From assembly GCA_010672185.1 (NCBI GenBank), contig JAAHHL010000150.1:1-10489 (forward strand): DNA of 10,489 nucleotides, in the 5' to 3' direction. Both the position numbers and the translations under genes were made by a program. A model generated the notes under the pieces. The model was given only the letters and a program-made list of their open reading frames with translations, was not told where the DNA came from and did no database searches. Shown piece after piece: positions 1-5,270 of the stretch; the stretch's first letter is position 1, and every line of letters starts with the position of its first letter. Source of the stretch: Caldora sp. SIO3E6 (GTDB lineage: Bacteria > Cyanobacteriota > Cyanobacteriia > Cyanobacteriales > Coleofasciculaceae).

Positions 1-3
1 GTA

Positions 4-197
4 GGCAGGAGGCAGGAGGCAGGAGGCAGGAGGCAGGAGGCAGGAGGCAGGAGGCAGAAGGCAGGAGGCAGGAGGCAGAAGGCAGGAGGCAGGAGGCAGA
101 AGGCAGGAGGCAGAAGGCAGGAGGCAGGAGGCAGGAGGCAGGAGGCAGGAGGCAGAAGGCAGGAGGCAGAAGGCAGGAGGCAGGAGGCAGAAGGCAG
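4..197. repeat. GGCAGGA/GGCAGAA heptanucleotide minisatellite (STRR-like)
   Basis: There are 27 uninterrupted 7-bp units plus a 5-bp partial one. I count 20 GGCAGGA and 7 GGCAGAA units, the latter starting at 53, 74, 95, 109, 151, 165 and 186, so a 21-bp higher-order period shows in places. No indels break the phase. The plus strand is purine-rich with GG pairs every few bases, which would allow two-tier G-quadruplexes (inference). The array may extend left, but the first three bases (gta) do not fit the unit. The same family, read on the other strand as CTTCTGC, occurs at 4241-4268 and 8825-8852. Confidence 0.97.
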
Positions 198-333
198 TCC
201 CGATGAAAAATTTTTTTCACCACCATGCATGAAAGTCCCTCTCTCCGGGGTGAACGAAATTTTGCGTGGGATTTATAGCCTAAGTGTTCAAAAAATCATC
301 AGTTTTCCTTTGTCTTTCTATCTCTCCATACCT
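198..333. other. Non-coding spacer before the ribD leader repeats
   Basis: This is unique-looking sequence between the minisatellite and the nonamer array. It contains a T-run near 210-217 and a GC-rich patch around 240-252. I looked for an FMN riboswitch because ribD follows, and did not find the conserved ACCGGCGGT core. A TATAGC at 274-279 could be a -10 element, but no convincing -35 lies about 17 bp upstream. Nothing else is supported here. Confidence 0.5.
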
Positions 334-369
334 CCCACACTCCCCACACCTCCCACACCTCCCACACTT
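334..369. repeat. CCCACACCT nonamer array
   Basis: Four 9-bp units: CCCACACTC, CCCACACCT twice, and CCCACACTT. The preceding pyrimidine-rich stretch (about 309-330, with tttgtctttc and tctctcc) resembles the complement of the AGACAAGG/GAGATAAG units at 2533-2568. The whole block from about 309 to 369 therefore looks like a shorter inverted copy of the array at 2479-2568. Confidence 0.9.
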
Positions 370-391
370 TTTTTCGCTCACCCCTCTCTCC

Positions 392-436
392 GCGTCCCCG
401 CGTCCCCGCGTCCCCGCGTCCCCGCGTCCCCGCGTC
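392..436. repeat. GCGTCCCC octamer array
   Basis: Five perfect 8-bp units (392-431) plus a partial sixth. Because 8 is not divisible by 3 and the unit has no stop in any plus frame, all three plus frames read through it. Each frame gives the same 8-residue pattern, RVPASPRP. This keeps a spurious upstream extension of ribD open. Confidence 0.95.
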
Positions 437-471
437 TCTTTCAAGTCAGCAGTACCCATTCAAGACTCATA

Positions 472-1623
472 ATGGAAAACTTTCCTGTGGATGCCCAGCC
501 TAATGAGCAACAGACAGCATCAACTTCCTCTCCAGTAACTCCCTTTGATCGTACTATGATGCAGCGGTGCATCGAACTTGCCCGCCGAGCCTTAGGATGC
601 ACTACTCCTAATCCCCTAGTAGGTGCTGTAATCGTTCGGGATGGGAAGATTATCGGGGAAGGGTTTCATCCCGCTGCTGGTAAACCCCATGCAGAGGTTT
701 TTGCCTTGCGGGAAGCTGGAGAACAGGCAAGAGGAGCAACGATTTATGTTAATCTGGAACCTTGCAATCACTACGGCAGAACCCCTCCCTGTTCAGAAGC
801 TTTAGTCAAGGCAGGAGTTGCGAAGGTAGTAGTGGGTATGGTTGACCCCTATCCTAAGGTATCAGGGGGTGGGATTGAGCGCTTAAGAGCGGCGGGGATT
901 GAAGTTGTCGTTGGTGTGGAAGAAGCTGCTTGCCGCCAACTCAATGAAGCCTTTATTCATCGCATTCTCTACCAAAGTCCCCTGGGAATTTTGAAATATG
1001 CCATGACCCTTGATGGCAAAATTGCTGCTACCAGTGGTCATAGTAAATGGGTAACCTCTCAAGAGTCAAGGAATTATGTCCATAAACTGCGCTCTGCTTG
1101 CGACGCTGTGATTGTTGGCAGTAATACCGTATTAGCAGATAACCCTTACTTAACTAGTCACAATCCCCATCTTCCTAATCCCTTACGGGTAGTCATGAGT
1201 CGTAACCTCAATCTACCGATGACTGCCAATCTTTGGCAAACAGCCCAAGCCTCTACTTTAGTCTTGACAGAAGCAGGAGCCAATCCGGATTTACAACAGT
1301 GGCTAAAGAAAAAGGGAGTGGAGGTGGTGGAGTTGCAACTCCTGACACCAAGCCAGGTAATGGCTTATCTGTATGAGCGACAACTGTCGAGCGTCTTATG
1401 GGAATGCGGTGGAACTTTGGCAGCCAGTGCTATCACTGATGGCACGGTGCAGAAAGTCATAGCGTTCATTGCTCCAAAAATTATCGGCGGTAAGTTGGCT
1501 CCTTCTCCAGTAGGAGATTTGGGGTTAGCCACGATGACAGATGCTCTGAACTTAGAAAGGGTCACTTGGCGTCAACTAGGGTCAGATTATGTTGTGGAGG
1601 GTTATTTGCCGGTTAGAGATTAG
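472..1623 (+). CDS. ribD: Bifunctional riboflavin biosynthesis protein RibD (deaminase/reductase)
   Basis: A 383-residue protein for the second and third steps of riboflavin synthesis in the cytoplasm: deamination of the diaminopyrimidine from GTP cyclohydrolase II, then NADPH-dependent reduction of the ribosyl side chain. The N-terminal zinc deaminase domain (about 28-160) has HAE at 73-75 and PCNHYGRTPPC at 97-107, giving zinc ligands H73, C98 and C107 and catalytic E75. The C-terminal reductase domain (about 170-380) shows KYAMTLDGKIA (175-185), VGSNTVLADNP (215-225) and PKIIGG (335-340). Length fits the family (about 360-380). The frame is open back to 229, but residues encoded before 472 come from tandem repeats, so I place the start at the ATG at 472, just ahead of the family-like region. 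No Shine-Dalgarno or FMN riboswitch is visible. A terminator follows at 1725. Confidence 0.96.
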   Translation: MENFPVDAQPNEQQTASTSSPVTPFDRTMMQRCIELARRALGCTTPNPLVGAVIVRDGKIIGEGFHPAAGKPHAEVFALREAGEQARGATIYVNLEPCNHYGRTPPCSEALVKAGVAKVVVGMVDPYPKVSGGGIERLRAAGIEVVVGVEEAACRQLNEAFIHRILYQSPLGILKYAMTLDGKIAATSGHSKWVTSQESRNYVHKLRSACDAVIVGSNTVLADNPYLTSHNPHLPNPLRVVMSRNLNLPMTANLWQTAQASTLVLTEAGANPDLQQWLKKKGVEVVELQLLTPSQVMAYLYERQLSSVLWECGGTLAASAITDGTVQKVIAFIAPKIIGGKLAPSPVGDLGLATMTDALNLERVTWRQLGSDYVVEGYLPVRD

Positions 1624-1636
1624 TTGTTAGTTATCA

Positions 1637-1666
1637 ATGGATAATTGATAATGGATAATTGATAAT
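1637..1666. repeat. GGATAAT/TGATAAT heptamer array (left arm)
   Basis: The 14-bp unit ATGGATAATTGATA is repeated exactly twice (1637-1650, 1651-1664), which equals four heptamers alternating GGATAAT and TGATAAT. It is roughly complementary to the array at 1758-1795, so the two arms could pair around the ribD terminator in RNA or single-stranded DNA. Confidence 0.85.
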
Positions 1667-1724
1667 TGGTTAATTTGGTCTAAGACCTCTTCATTTATGA
1701 AGAAAATAAAAATAAAATATTTTC

Positions 1725-1747
1725 GAGGATTGTCAATCCTCTTTTTT
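1725..1747 (+). terminator. Rho-independent terminator of ribD
   Basis: Perfect 7-bp stem GAGGATT/AATCCTC with loop GTC, followed directly by six T. It lies about 100 bp after the ribD stop and about 95 bp before the next start, so it should separate the two transcripts. Confidence 0.88.
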
Positions 1748-1757
1748 CAAGGAAAGG

Positions 1758-1795
1758 TAATTATCCATTATCCATTGTTCATTATCAATTATTGA
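1758..1795. repeat. ATTATCC/ATTATCA heptamer array (right arm)
   Basis: Five degenerate heptamers in a row: ATTATCC, ATTATCC, ATTGTTC, ATTATCA, ATTATTG. Reverse-complemented these read GGATAAT/TGATAAT, the same unit as 1637-1666 in opposite orientation. Together they make an imperfect inverted repeat with arms about 30 bp long and a loop of about 90 bp that contains the terminator. Confidence 0.8.
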
Positions 1796-1812
1796 ATGGT
1801 TTTGTGCTCAAT

Positions 1813-1840
1813 AACAAATAACACATAACATTCATCAACA
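1813..1840. repeat. AACAAAT-type heptamers in leader
   Basis: Degenerate 7-bp units AACAAAT, AACACAT, AACATTC and ATCAACA end one base before the start codon at 1842. They are the same family as the array at 2633-2697 before the next gene. No Shine-Dalgarno is present in this leader. Confidence 0.65.
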
Positions 1841-1841
1841 A

Positions 1842-2471
1842 ATGCTCGAAGTAGTGGTTTGGAGCCTGCTAGTCGGCAATCTCGGCTGGCAGGCAGTAGT
1901 TGTGAGTAGATGGCTGCGCTGGCAGCAGGTGATTAGTAGTCAGCAAGAACAGGAGGAGGAAGAAATTTTGACCCGTTTCCAATCACAAGAAGATTCAGCA
2001 TCGACAAAGCTGCCAAAACCAGGTAAATTTATCTTACCAGGTAGTTCTCATCCAGAATCTACCGATGAACAACTAGTTGGCTGGGAATTCAAGATTGTGC
2101 GAGCTAGTCGTGACCTATTTCAAGACCCGGCTGAATTCCGGCGGTTGTGCGAAGAAGAGGCAACTACAGGCTGGATTCTGCTTGAAAAGCTTGATGACCG
2201 GCGGATAAGATTTAAGCGATTGGTTGCTTTGAGAGATTTCATGGATGGGCAACAGCCGAGCCATGACCCCTATCGCACTCATTATGGTACTTTATTCACA
2301 CCCCTACATTGGCTGGGAGCGATCGCGGCGGTGTTGGTAGTTATATTACCCTTATATTTAGGCTATGGTTTGATCTCGACGAGACTTGAACAACCACAGC
2401 CCAAGTTACCAGAGCCTACTACTAGTACTTATGAGGAAATTCCACCCCAAGATTTTCCTCCGGTGAATTGA
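1842..2471 (+). CDS. Unrecognised protein with two predicted membrane segments
   Basis: A 209-residue protein I cannot name. A hydrophobic N-terminal segment (about 3-22) is followed by a polar, acidic linker with an E-run (37-41). A compact soluble region (about 78-132) begins WEFKIVRASRDLF and continues through a CEEEATTGWILLEKL stretch to RFKR. A second strong hydrophobic helix lies at about 157-178, followed by a Pro/Glu-rich tail (183-209). With both ends of the soluble part anchored, the middle region probably faces one side of a membrane as a hairpin (inference). The WEFKI...GWILLEKLDDRRIRFKR block is typical of a conserved domain, not of random coding. Start ATG 1842 follows a heptamer leader. 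A HIP1 site sits in the coding part at 2319. It is separated from ribD by a terminator, so co-transcription with ribD is unlikely. Confidence 0.85.
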   Translation: MLEVVVWSLLVGNLGWQAVVVSRWLRWQQVISSQQEQEEEEILTRFQSQEDSASTKLPKPGKFILPGSSHPESTDEQLVGWEFKIVRASRDLFQDPAEFRRLCEEEATTGWILLEKLDDRRIRFKRLVALRDFMDGQQPSHDPYRTHYGTLFTPLHWLGAIAAVLVVILPLYLGYGLISTRLEQPQPKLPEPTTSTYEEIPPQDFPPVN

Positions 2472-2478
2472 GCTGAGG

Positions 2479-2568
2479 GAGTGTGAGAGGTGTGGGGAGT
2501 GTGGGAGGTGTGGGAGGTGTGGGAGGTGTGGGGAGACAAGGGAGACAAGGAAGACAAGAGAGATAAGA
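2479..2568. repeat. Nonamer array AGGTGTGGG grading into GAGACAAGG
   Basis: Ten consecutive 9-bp units begin 8 bp after the stop at 2471. The first six are AGGTGTGGG or close variants (2479-2532). The last four are GAGACAAGG twice, AAGACAAGA and GAGATAAGA (2533-2568). The unit changes while the 9-bp phase is kept. The plus strand is almost free of C. It is the inverted, longer counterpart of the block at about 309-369. Confidence 0.93.
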
Positions 2569-2579
2569 AAGAAATGTCC

Positions 2580-2614
2580 AATTCTCAATTCTCAATTCTC
2601 AATTCTCAATTCCC
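2580..2614. repeat. AATTCTC heptamer array
   Basis: Four exact AATTCTC units (2580-2607) and a fifth variant, AATTCCC. It sits between the nonamer block and the AACAAAT array, so three different arrays are stacked in a 215-bp spacer. Confidence 0.95.
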
Positions 2615-2632
2615 CATTCCCAAACAACCAAC

Positions 2633-2697
2633 AACAAATAACAAATAACAAATAACAAATGACCAATAACCAACAACAAACAACAAATGACCAATAA
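2633..2697. repeat. AACAAAT heptamer array running into a start codon
   Basis: Four exact AACAAAT units (2633-2660) are followed by related A/C-rich units. The 16-mer AACAAATGACCAATAA occurs twice, at 2654-2669 and 2682-2697, exactly 28 bp (four units) apart. The second copy supplies the ATG and first codons of the gene at 2687. The ATG in the first copy (2659) is in another frame. Confidence 0.93.
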
Positions 2698-3244
2698 TAT
2701 TAAGTGGATAGGCAAAATCGTCGCTACGGCAATGCTGTTTCTGGCTATAGCTCCCCAGCACCAGCAAATTGCCCAGGAGGAAGAGGAAATACCTAGGGTG
2801 TTCCTCATGGATCACACCTGTGTTGACACCGGAACTGGCAATTGGAAGCAGGAGACTGAAGATGTTTCTGTAGGTAGAGCAGTTTACACTTCTAAGTTAT
2901 ATATGGGGGCAGGTAATAGCTTTGCCTCAATGACCTGTAGAATAAAACCCGATCATCCAGAGATCAACTATCAAGCACTGCACTTAGCCTTTGGTATGCG
3001 CGATAATGACCAAGATAGTCCTGGGGTTAAGGTCAACCTTTATCTAGATGGACAAAAAGTTGGGGATCATTCTTGGATAGTGTCTCCCGGAAGAGGAGTA
3101 TCTACTATAATCCCTCTCTTTAATGTTGAAAACATTTCCCTAGAAACTATTTGTCAGAACCCATCACGACGATATTGCGATCGCGTTTATTTCTGGGAAA
3201 CTTCGTTAGAAATCACTGTACCAATTGTAATAGAAGAGAACTAG
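2687..3244 (+). CDS. Small exported protein of unknown function
   Basis: A 185-residue protein I do not recognise. The N-terminus has lysines at 6 and 10 and a hydrophobic core IVATAMLFLAIA (11-22), which reads as a Sec signal peptide. The cleavage point is unclear because AIA is followed by Pro. The mature part starts with an acidic run (EEEE, 31-34) and has four cysteines (45, 84, 156, 164) that could make two disulfides. It looks beta-rich, with VKVNLYLDGQKVG (114-126) and a later EITVPIVIEEN end. This is faintly like small carbohydrate-binding (NPCBM-type) beta-sandwich domains, but that is only an impression. The start codon lies inside a heptamer repeat with no Shine-Dalgarno. A HIP1 site at 3177 is within the gene. 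Periplasmic or extracellular location is inferred. Confidence 0.82.
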   Translation: MTNNIKWIGKIVATAMLFLAIAPQHQQIAQEEEEIPRVFLMDHTCVDTGTGNWKQETEDVSVGRAVYTSKLYMGAGNSFASMTCRIKPDHPEINYQALHLAFGMRDNDQDSPGVKVNLYLDGQKVGDHSWIVSPGRGVSTIIPLFNVENISLETICQNPSRRYCDRVYFWETSLEITVPIVIEEN

Positions 3245-3258
3245 TGCCGCTGCGCGGA

Positions 3259-3286
3259 ATTCAAAGTTCAAAATTCAAAATTCAAA
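3259..3286. repeat. ATTCAAA heptamer array
   Basis: Four 7-bp units: ATTCAAA, GTTCAAA, ATTCAAA, ATTCAAA. Just before it, CCGC-TGC-GCGG (3247-3257) can form a small 4-bp hairpin. Together they fill most of the 66-bp gap between two plus-strand genes. Confidence 0.93.
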
Positions 3287-3310
3287 ATGCTTATAGAGTA
3301 GAACTTAATA

Positions 3311-4135
3311 ATGAACGTTGCTATCATTGGGTGCGGATATGTCGGTACAGCGGTTGCTCGTAATTGGCTGGAAGAGCAAGGCTTGGCTGTTACGGTAACT
3401 ACCACGACTCCTGAGCGTGTTCCTGTGCTGGAAGCTATGGGACTACGAGCAGTATTAGTTAAAGGAAATGACTTAGAGGGTCTACAGTCTGTAGTACAAA
3501 ATCAGGATACTGTACTCTTGAGTGTTGGGGCGAGGAATGCCCAGGCATATGAAGAAACTTACCTCAAAACTGCTCAAACTTTAGTCTCGGTTCTCAAGCA
3601 GACAACTACAGTAAGACAAGTGATTTATACTAGTAGTTATGCTCTCTATGGTAACAGAGGTGGAGCTTGGGTAGATGAAACTTCTCCCATCGCCCCAGGG
3701 ACTGCGAATGCCGAGATTATTGCAGAAACTGAGCAAGTCTTACTATCAGCATCAAATCCACAAATGCAGGTTTGTATTTTGCGTTTGGGGGGGATTTATG
3801 GTGAAGGTCGAGAATTACTGAAAATCTTTAGTAGAATTGCCGGGATGACTCGCCCGGGAAATGGTGGCGAACCAACGAATTGGATTCACCTTGATGATAT
3901 AGTTGCTGCCATTGAATTTGCTCGTTTACACCAACTGCAAGGTATTTACAATCTGGTAGATGATGCCCAGTTAACTAACCGAGAAATGCTCAACCAACTT
4001 TGTGAACAGCATGGTTTAGCTAAAATATCCTGGGATGAATCTCTCCCTAGTACTCGTTCTTATAATGCACGGGTATCGAATCAAAAGATTAAGGATGCCG
4101 GTTATCAGTTAATTCAATCAGAAAGGATTGTTTAA
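3311..4135 (+). CDS. Atypical extended-SDR, NAD(P)-binding epimerase-like protein
   Basis: A 274-residue Rossmann-fold protein of the NAD-dependent epimerase/dehydratase superfamily. GCGYVG at 7-12 is the dinucleotide-binding glycine motif. TSSYALYG (107-114), LRLGGIYG (157-164) and NWIHLDDIV (190-198) match conserved blocks of extended SDRs. In the segment where the catalytic YxxxK normally sits (about 131-141, TANAEIIAETE) I see neither Tyr nor Lys. It therefore resembles the atypical YeeZ-like group, which may bind a cofactor without classical dehydrogenase chemistry. Substrate is unknown. The start is fixed because the glycine motif begins at residue 7. The stop at 4133 is followed by T/G-rich TTGTTTG-like heptamers and the inverted-repeat element at 4183. 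Confidence 0.92.
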   Translation: MNVAIIGCGYVGTAVARNWLEEQGLAVTVTTTTPERVPVLEAMGLRAVLVKGNDLEGLQSVVQNQDTVLLSVGARNAQAYEETYLKTAQTLVSVLKQTTTVRQVIYTSSYALYGNRGGAWVDETSPIAPGTANAEIIAETEQVLLSASNPQMQVCILRLGGIYGEGRELLKIFSRIAGMTRPGNGGEPTNWIHLDDIVAAIEFARLHQLQGIYNLVDDAQLTNREMLNQLCEQHGLAKISWDESLPSTRSYNARVSNQKIKDAGYQLIQSERIV

Positions 4136-4142
4136 GCTATCG

Positions 4143-4172
4143 TTGTTGGTTGTTTGTTTTTTGTTGTTTGTG
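4143..4172. repeat. TGTTTGT-like degenerate heptamers
   Basis: Units TGTTGGT, TGTTTGT, TTTTTGT and TGTTTGT run in 7-bp phase right after the stop of the epimerase-like gene. They are the complement of the ACAAACA/ACCAACA type units at 2621-2690. Confidence 0.6.
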
Positions 4173-4182
4173 ATTAGTCATT

Positions 4183-4310
4183 ATATCAAGTTCGGATAAT
4201 CACTTATAATTTCCTTCTCCCTTGCAACCTTCTTTCTTCCCTTCTGCCCTCTGCCTTCTGTCTTCTGCCTTGTCGCAGCCAAAGTGTAAGTATTCAACCG
4301 AACTTGATAT
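4183..4310. mobile_element. MITE-like element with 24-bp terminal inverted repeats
   Basis: Left arm 4183-4206 and right arm 4287-4310 match at 20 of 24 positions without gaps. The outer 13 bp, ATATCAAGTTCGG, are perfect. The element is 128 bp, non-coding, and carries a CTTCTGC heptamer array in its middle (4241-4268). It lies in the convergent gap between the epimerase-like gene and the SDR. No target duplication longer than TA is evident. Mobility is inferred from structure only; it could instead be a large bidirectional terminator hairpin. Confidence 0.65.
4241..4268. repeat. CTTCTGC heptamer array inside the inverted-repeat element
   Basis: Four units: CTTCTGC, CCTCTGC, CTTCTGT, CTTCTGC. 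They are bordered by TCTTCC on the left and CTTGTC on the right. The copy at 8825-8852 has almost the same borders, so both look like copies of one defined cassette. Complementary to the GGCAGAA units at 4-197. Confidence 0.9.
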
Positions 4311-4332
4311 TAGCCATTGGAAAGCTGTTTGA

Positions 4333-5079
4333 TTAGAACTCCTGAGAGGTTGGACGAACTACGATTTCGTTGATATCAACTTCAGCAGGTTGTTCAATAG
4401 CATAGGCAATAGCACGAGCTATTGCGTCAGCAGGAATTGCTATTTTAGAGGCAGAAGTCACCAACATATCTACAATTTCCTGATTGGAACTGCCATACTT
4501 AAGTTCGGAATTGATTGCACCTGGCTCAATTGTCGTCACCCGAATTTTGCTGCCAACTTCTACCCTTAATCCTTCAGAAATTGCACGTACAGCAAACTTT
4601 GTCCCACTATAAACAGCACCACCAAGACCAAACACTTTTATTCCTGCAACAGAAGAAATATTAATAAAGTGACCATTCCCTTGCTCTTCAAATATTGGCA
4701 ATGCAGCTGCAATACCATAGAGGACACCTTTAATATTGATATCGATCATTCGCTCCCATTCATCTACTTTCGTCTCTGACATAGGAGCGAGTGCCATCAA
4801 GCCCGCATTATTGATCATTACATCTAAACGACCAAAAGTTTTATATGCCTCGTCAACCAAGGCTTTCACATCACTTGCCACGGTGACATCTGTTTTCAAA
4901 ACTGTGGCTTGACTACCAGTGGCTTGAATCTCTGCTGCAACTTTTTCCAATTTCTCAAGCCGACGTGCCCCTAGTACCACCTTAGCTCCTAAAGAAGCCA
5001 AATGACGAGCAGTCGCCTCACCAATACCACTGCTTGCCCCGGTAATAACAATGACTTTGCCTTCGATATTTTGATTCAT
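4333..5079 (-). CDS. Classical short-chain dehydrogenase/reductase (YdfG-like)
   Basis: A 248-residue cytosolic oxidoreductase, typical length for classical SDRs. Visible motifs: cofactor-binding TGASSGIG (13-20), NNAG (90-93), structural N115 in DINIKG, catalytic S143 in NISSVAG, and Y157-S-G-T-K161 (YxxxK), completing an N-S-Y-K tetrad. Arg39-Arg40 after the second beta strand suggests NADP(H) over NAD(H), by family rule. The SEGLRVEV and EPGAINSEL segments resemble the YdfG/serine-3-dehydrogenase branch that reduces 3-hydroxy acids or small carbonyls, but the substrate is not determinable here. The gene is convergent with the epimerase-like gene, with an inverted-repeat element between them, and divergent from the ligase-like gene across a 191-bp spacer. 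The ATG start sits 6 residues before the first beta strand, which fits the family. Confidence 0.95.
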   Translation of the reverse strand: MNQNIEGKVIVITGASSGIGEATARHLASLGAKVVLGARRLEKLEKVAAEIQATGSQATVLKTDVTVASDVKALVDEAYKTFGRLDVMINNAGLMALAPMSETKVDEWERMIDINIKGVLYGIAAALPIFEEQGNGHFINISSVAGIKVFGLGGAVYSGTKFAVRAISEGLRVEVGSKIRVTTIEPGAINSELKYGSSNQEIVDMLVTSASKIAIPADAIARAIAYAIEQPAEVDINEIVVRPTSQEF

Positions 5080-5226
5080 TTTTATGCTTTAACTCAATGT
5101 TATCGATATCGACAGATCCCAGAGTCATATTAACATGGGTAAATGTAACCTGAGTTCAATTTAATAGATAAATCGATGAGTTTTTTCTCCCTCAGCTTCC
5201 CCCGCCTCCCCACTCTTTTTGTAGTA
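5080..5226. promoter_or_regulatory. Divergent intergenic region with a 10-bp palindrome
   Basis: Spacer between the minus-strand SDR and the plus-strand ligase-like gene, so it should hold both promoters. The perfect palindrome TCGATATCGA (5103-5112) lies about 24 bp upstream of the SDR start and could be an operator. TTGAAC on the minus strand (about 5154-5159) may be a -35, but no good -10 pairs with it. A C/T-rich stretch at about 5187-5213 looks like decayed 9-bp units of the CCTCCCCAC type. Confidence 0.35.
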
Positions 5227-5256
5227 CAATATATTTTATATTGAAACTTTTATAAT
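5227..5256 (+). promoter_or_regulatory. Candidate -10 box and 17-bp dyad before the ligase-like gene
   Basis: CAATATA-TTT-TATATTG (5227-5243) is a perfect 7-bp inverted repeat, followed by TATAAT at 5251-5256, a consensus -10. The start codon is only 14 bp further, so a transcript from this box would have a leader of about 8 nt and no Shine-Dalgarno. No consensus -35 lies at 17 bp. A repressor or activator site is an inference. Confidence 0.35.
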
Positions 5257-5270
5257 ACGGTATCATAGCA

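Noticed and set aside
4..197. CRISPR array
   Set aside because: Units are 7 bp, contiguous and without spacers.
236..281. Possible FMN riboswitch before ribD (CCGGGGTGAACGAAAT looks vaguely like part of one)
   Set aside because: The conserved ACCGGCGGT core and closing helices are missing.
229..471. In-frame extension of RibD to an ATG at 229
   Set aside because: The extra 81 residues are coded by nonamer and octamer arrays and do not resemble the family; the ATG at 472 gives the normal RibD length.
2406..2815. Minus-strand open frames with LPHLPHSPH or LLFVICYLLL repeats
   Set aside because: They read through the complement of nonamer and heptamer arrays and overlap real genes; the repeat-coded peptides are not evidence of a gene.
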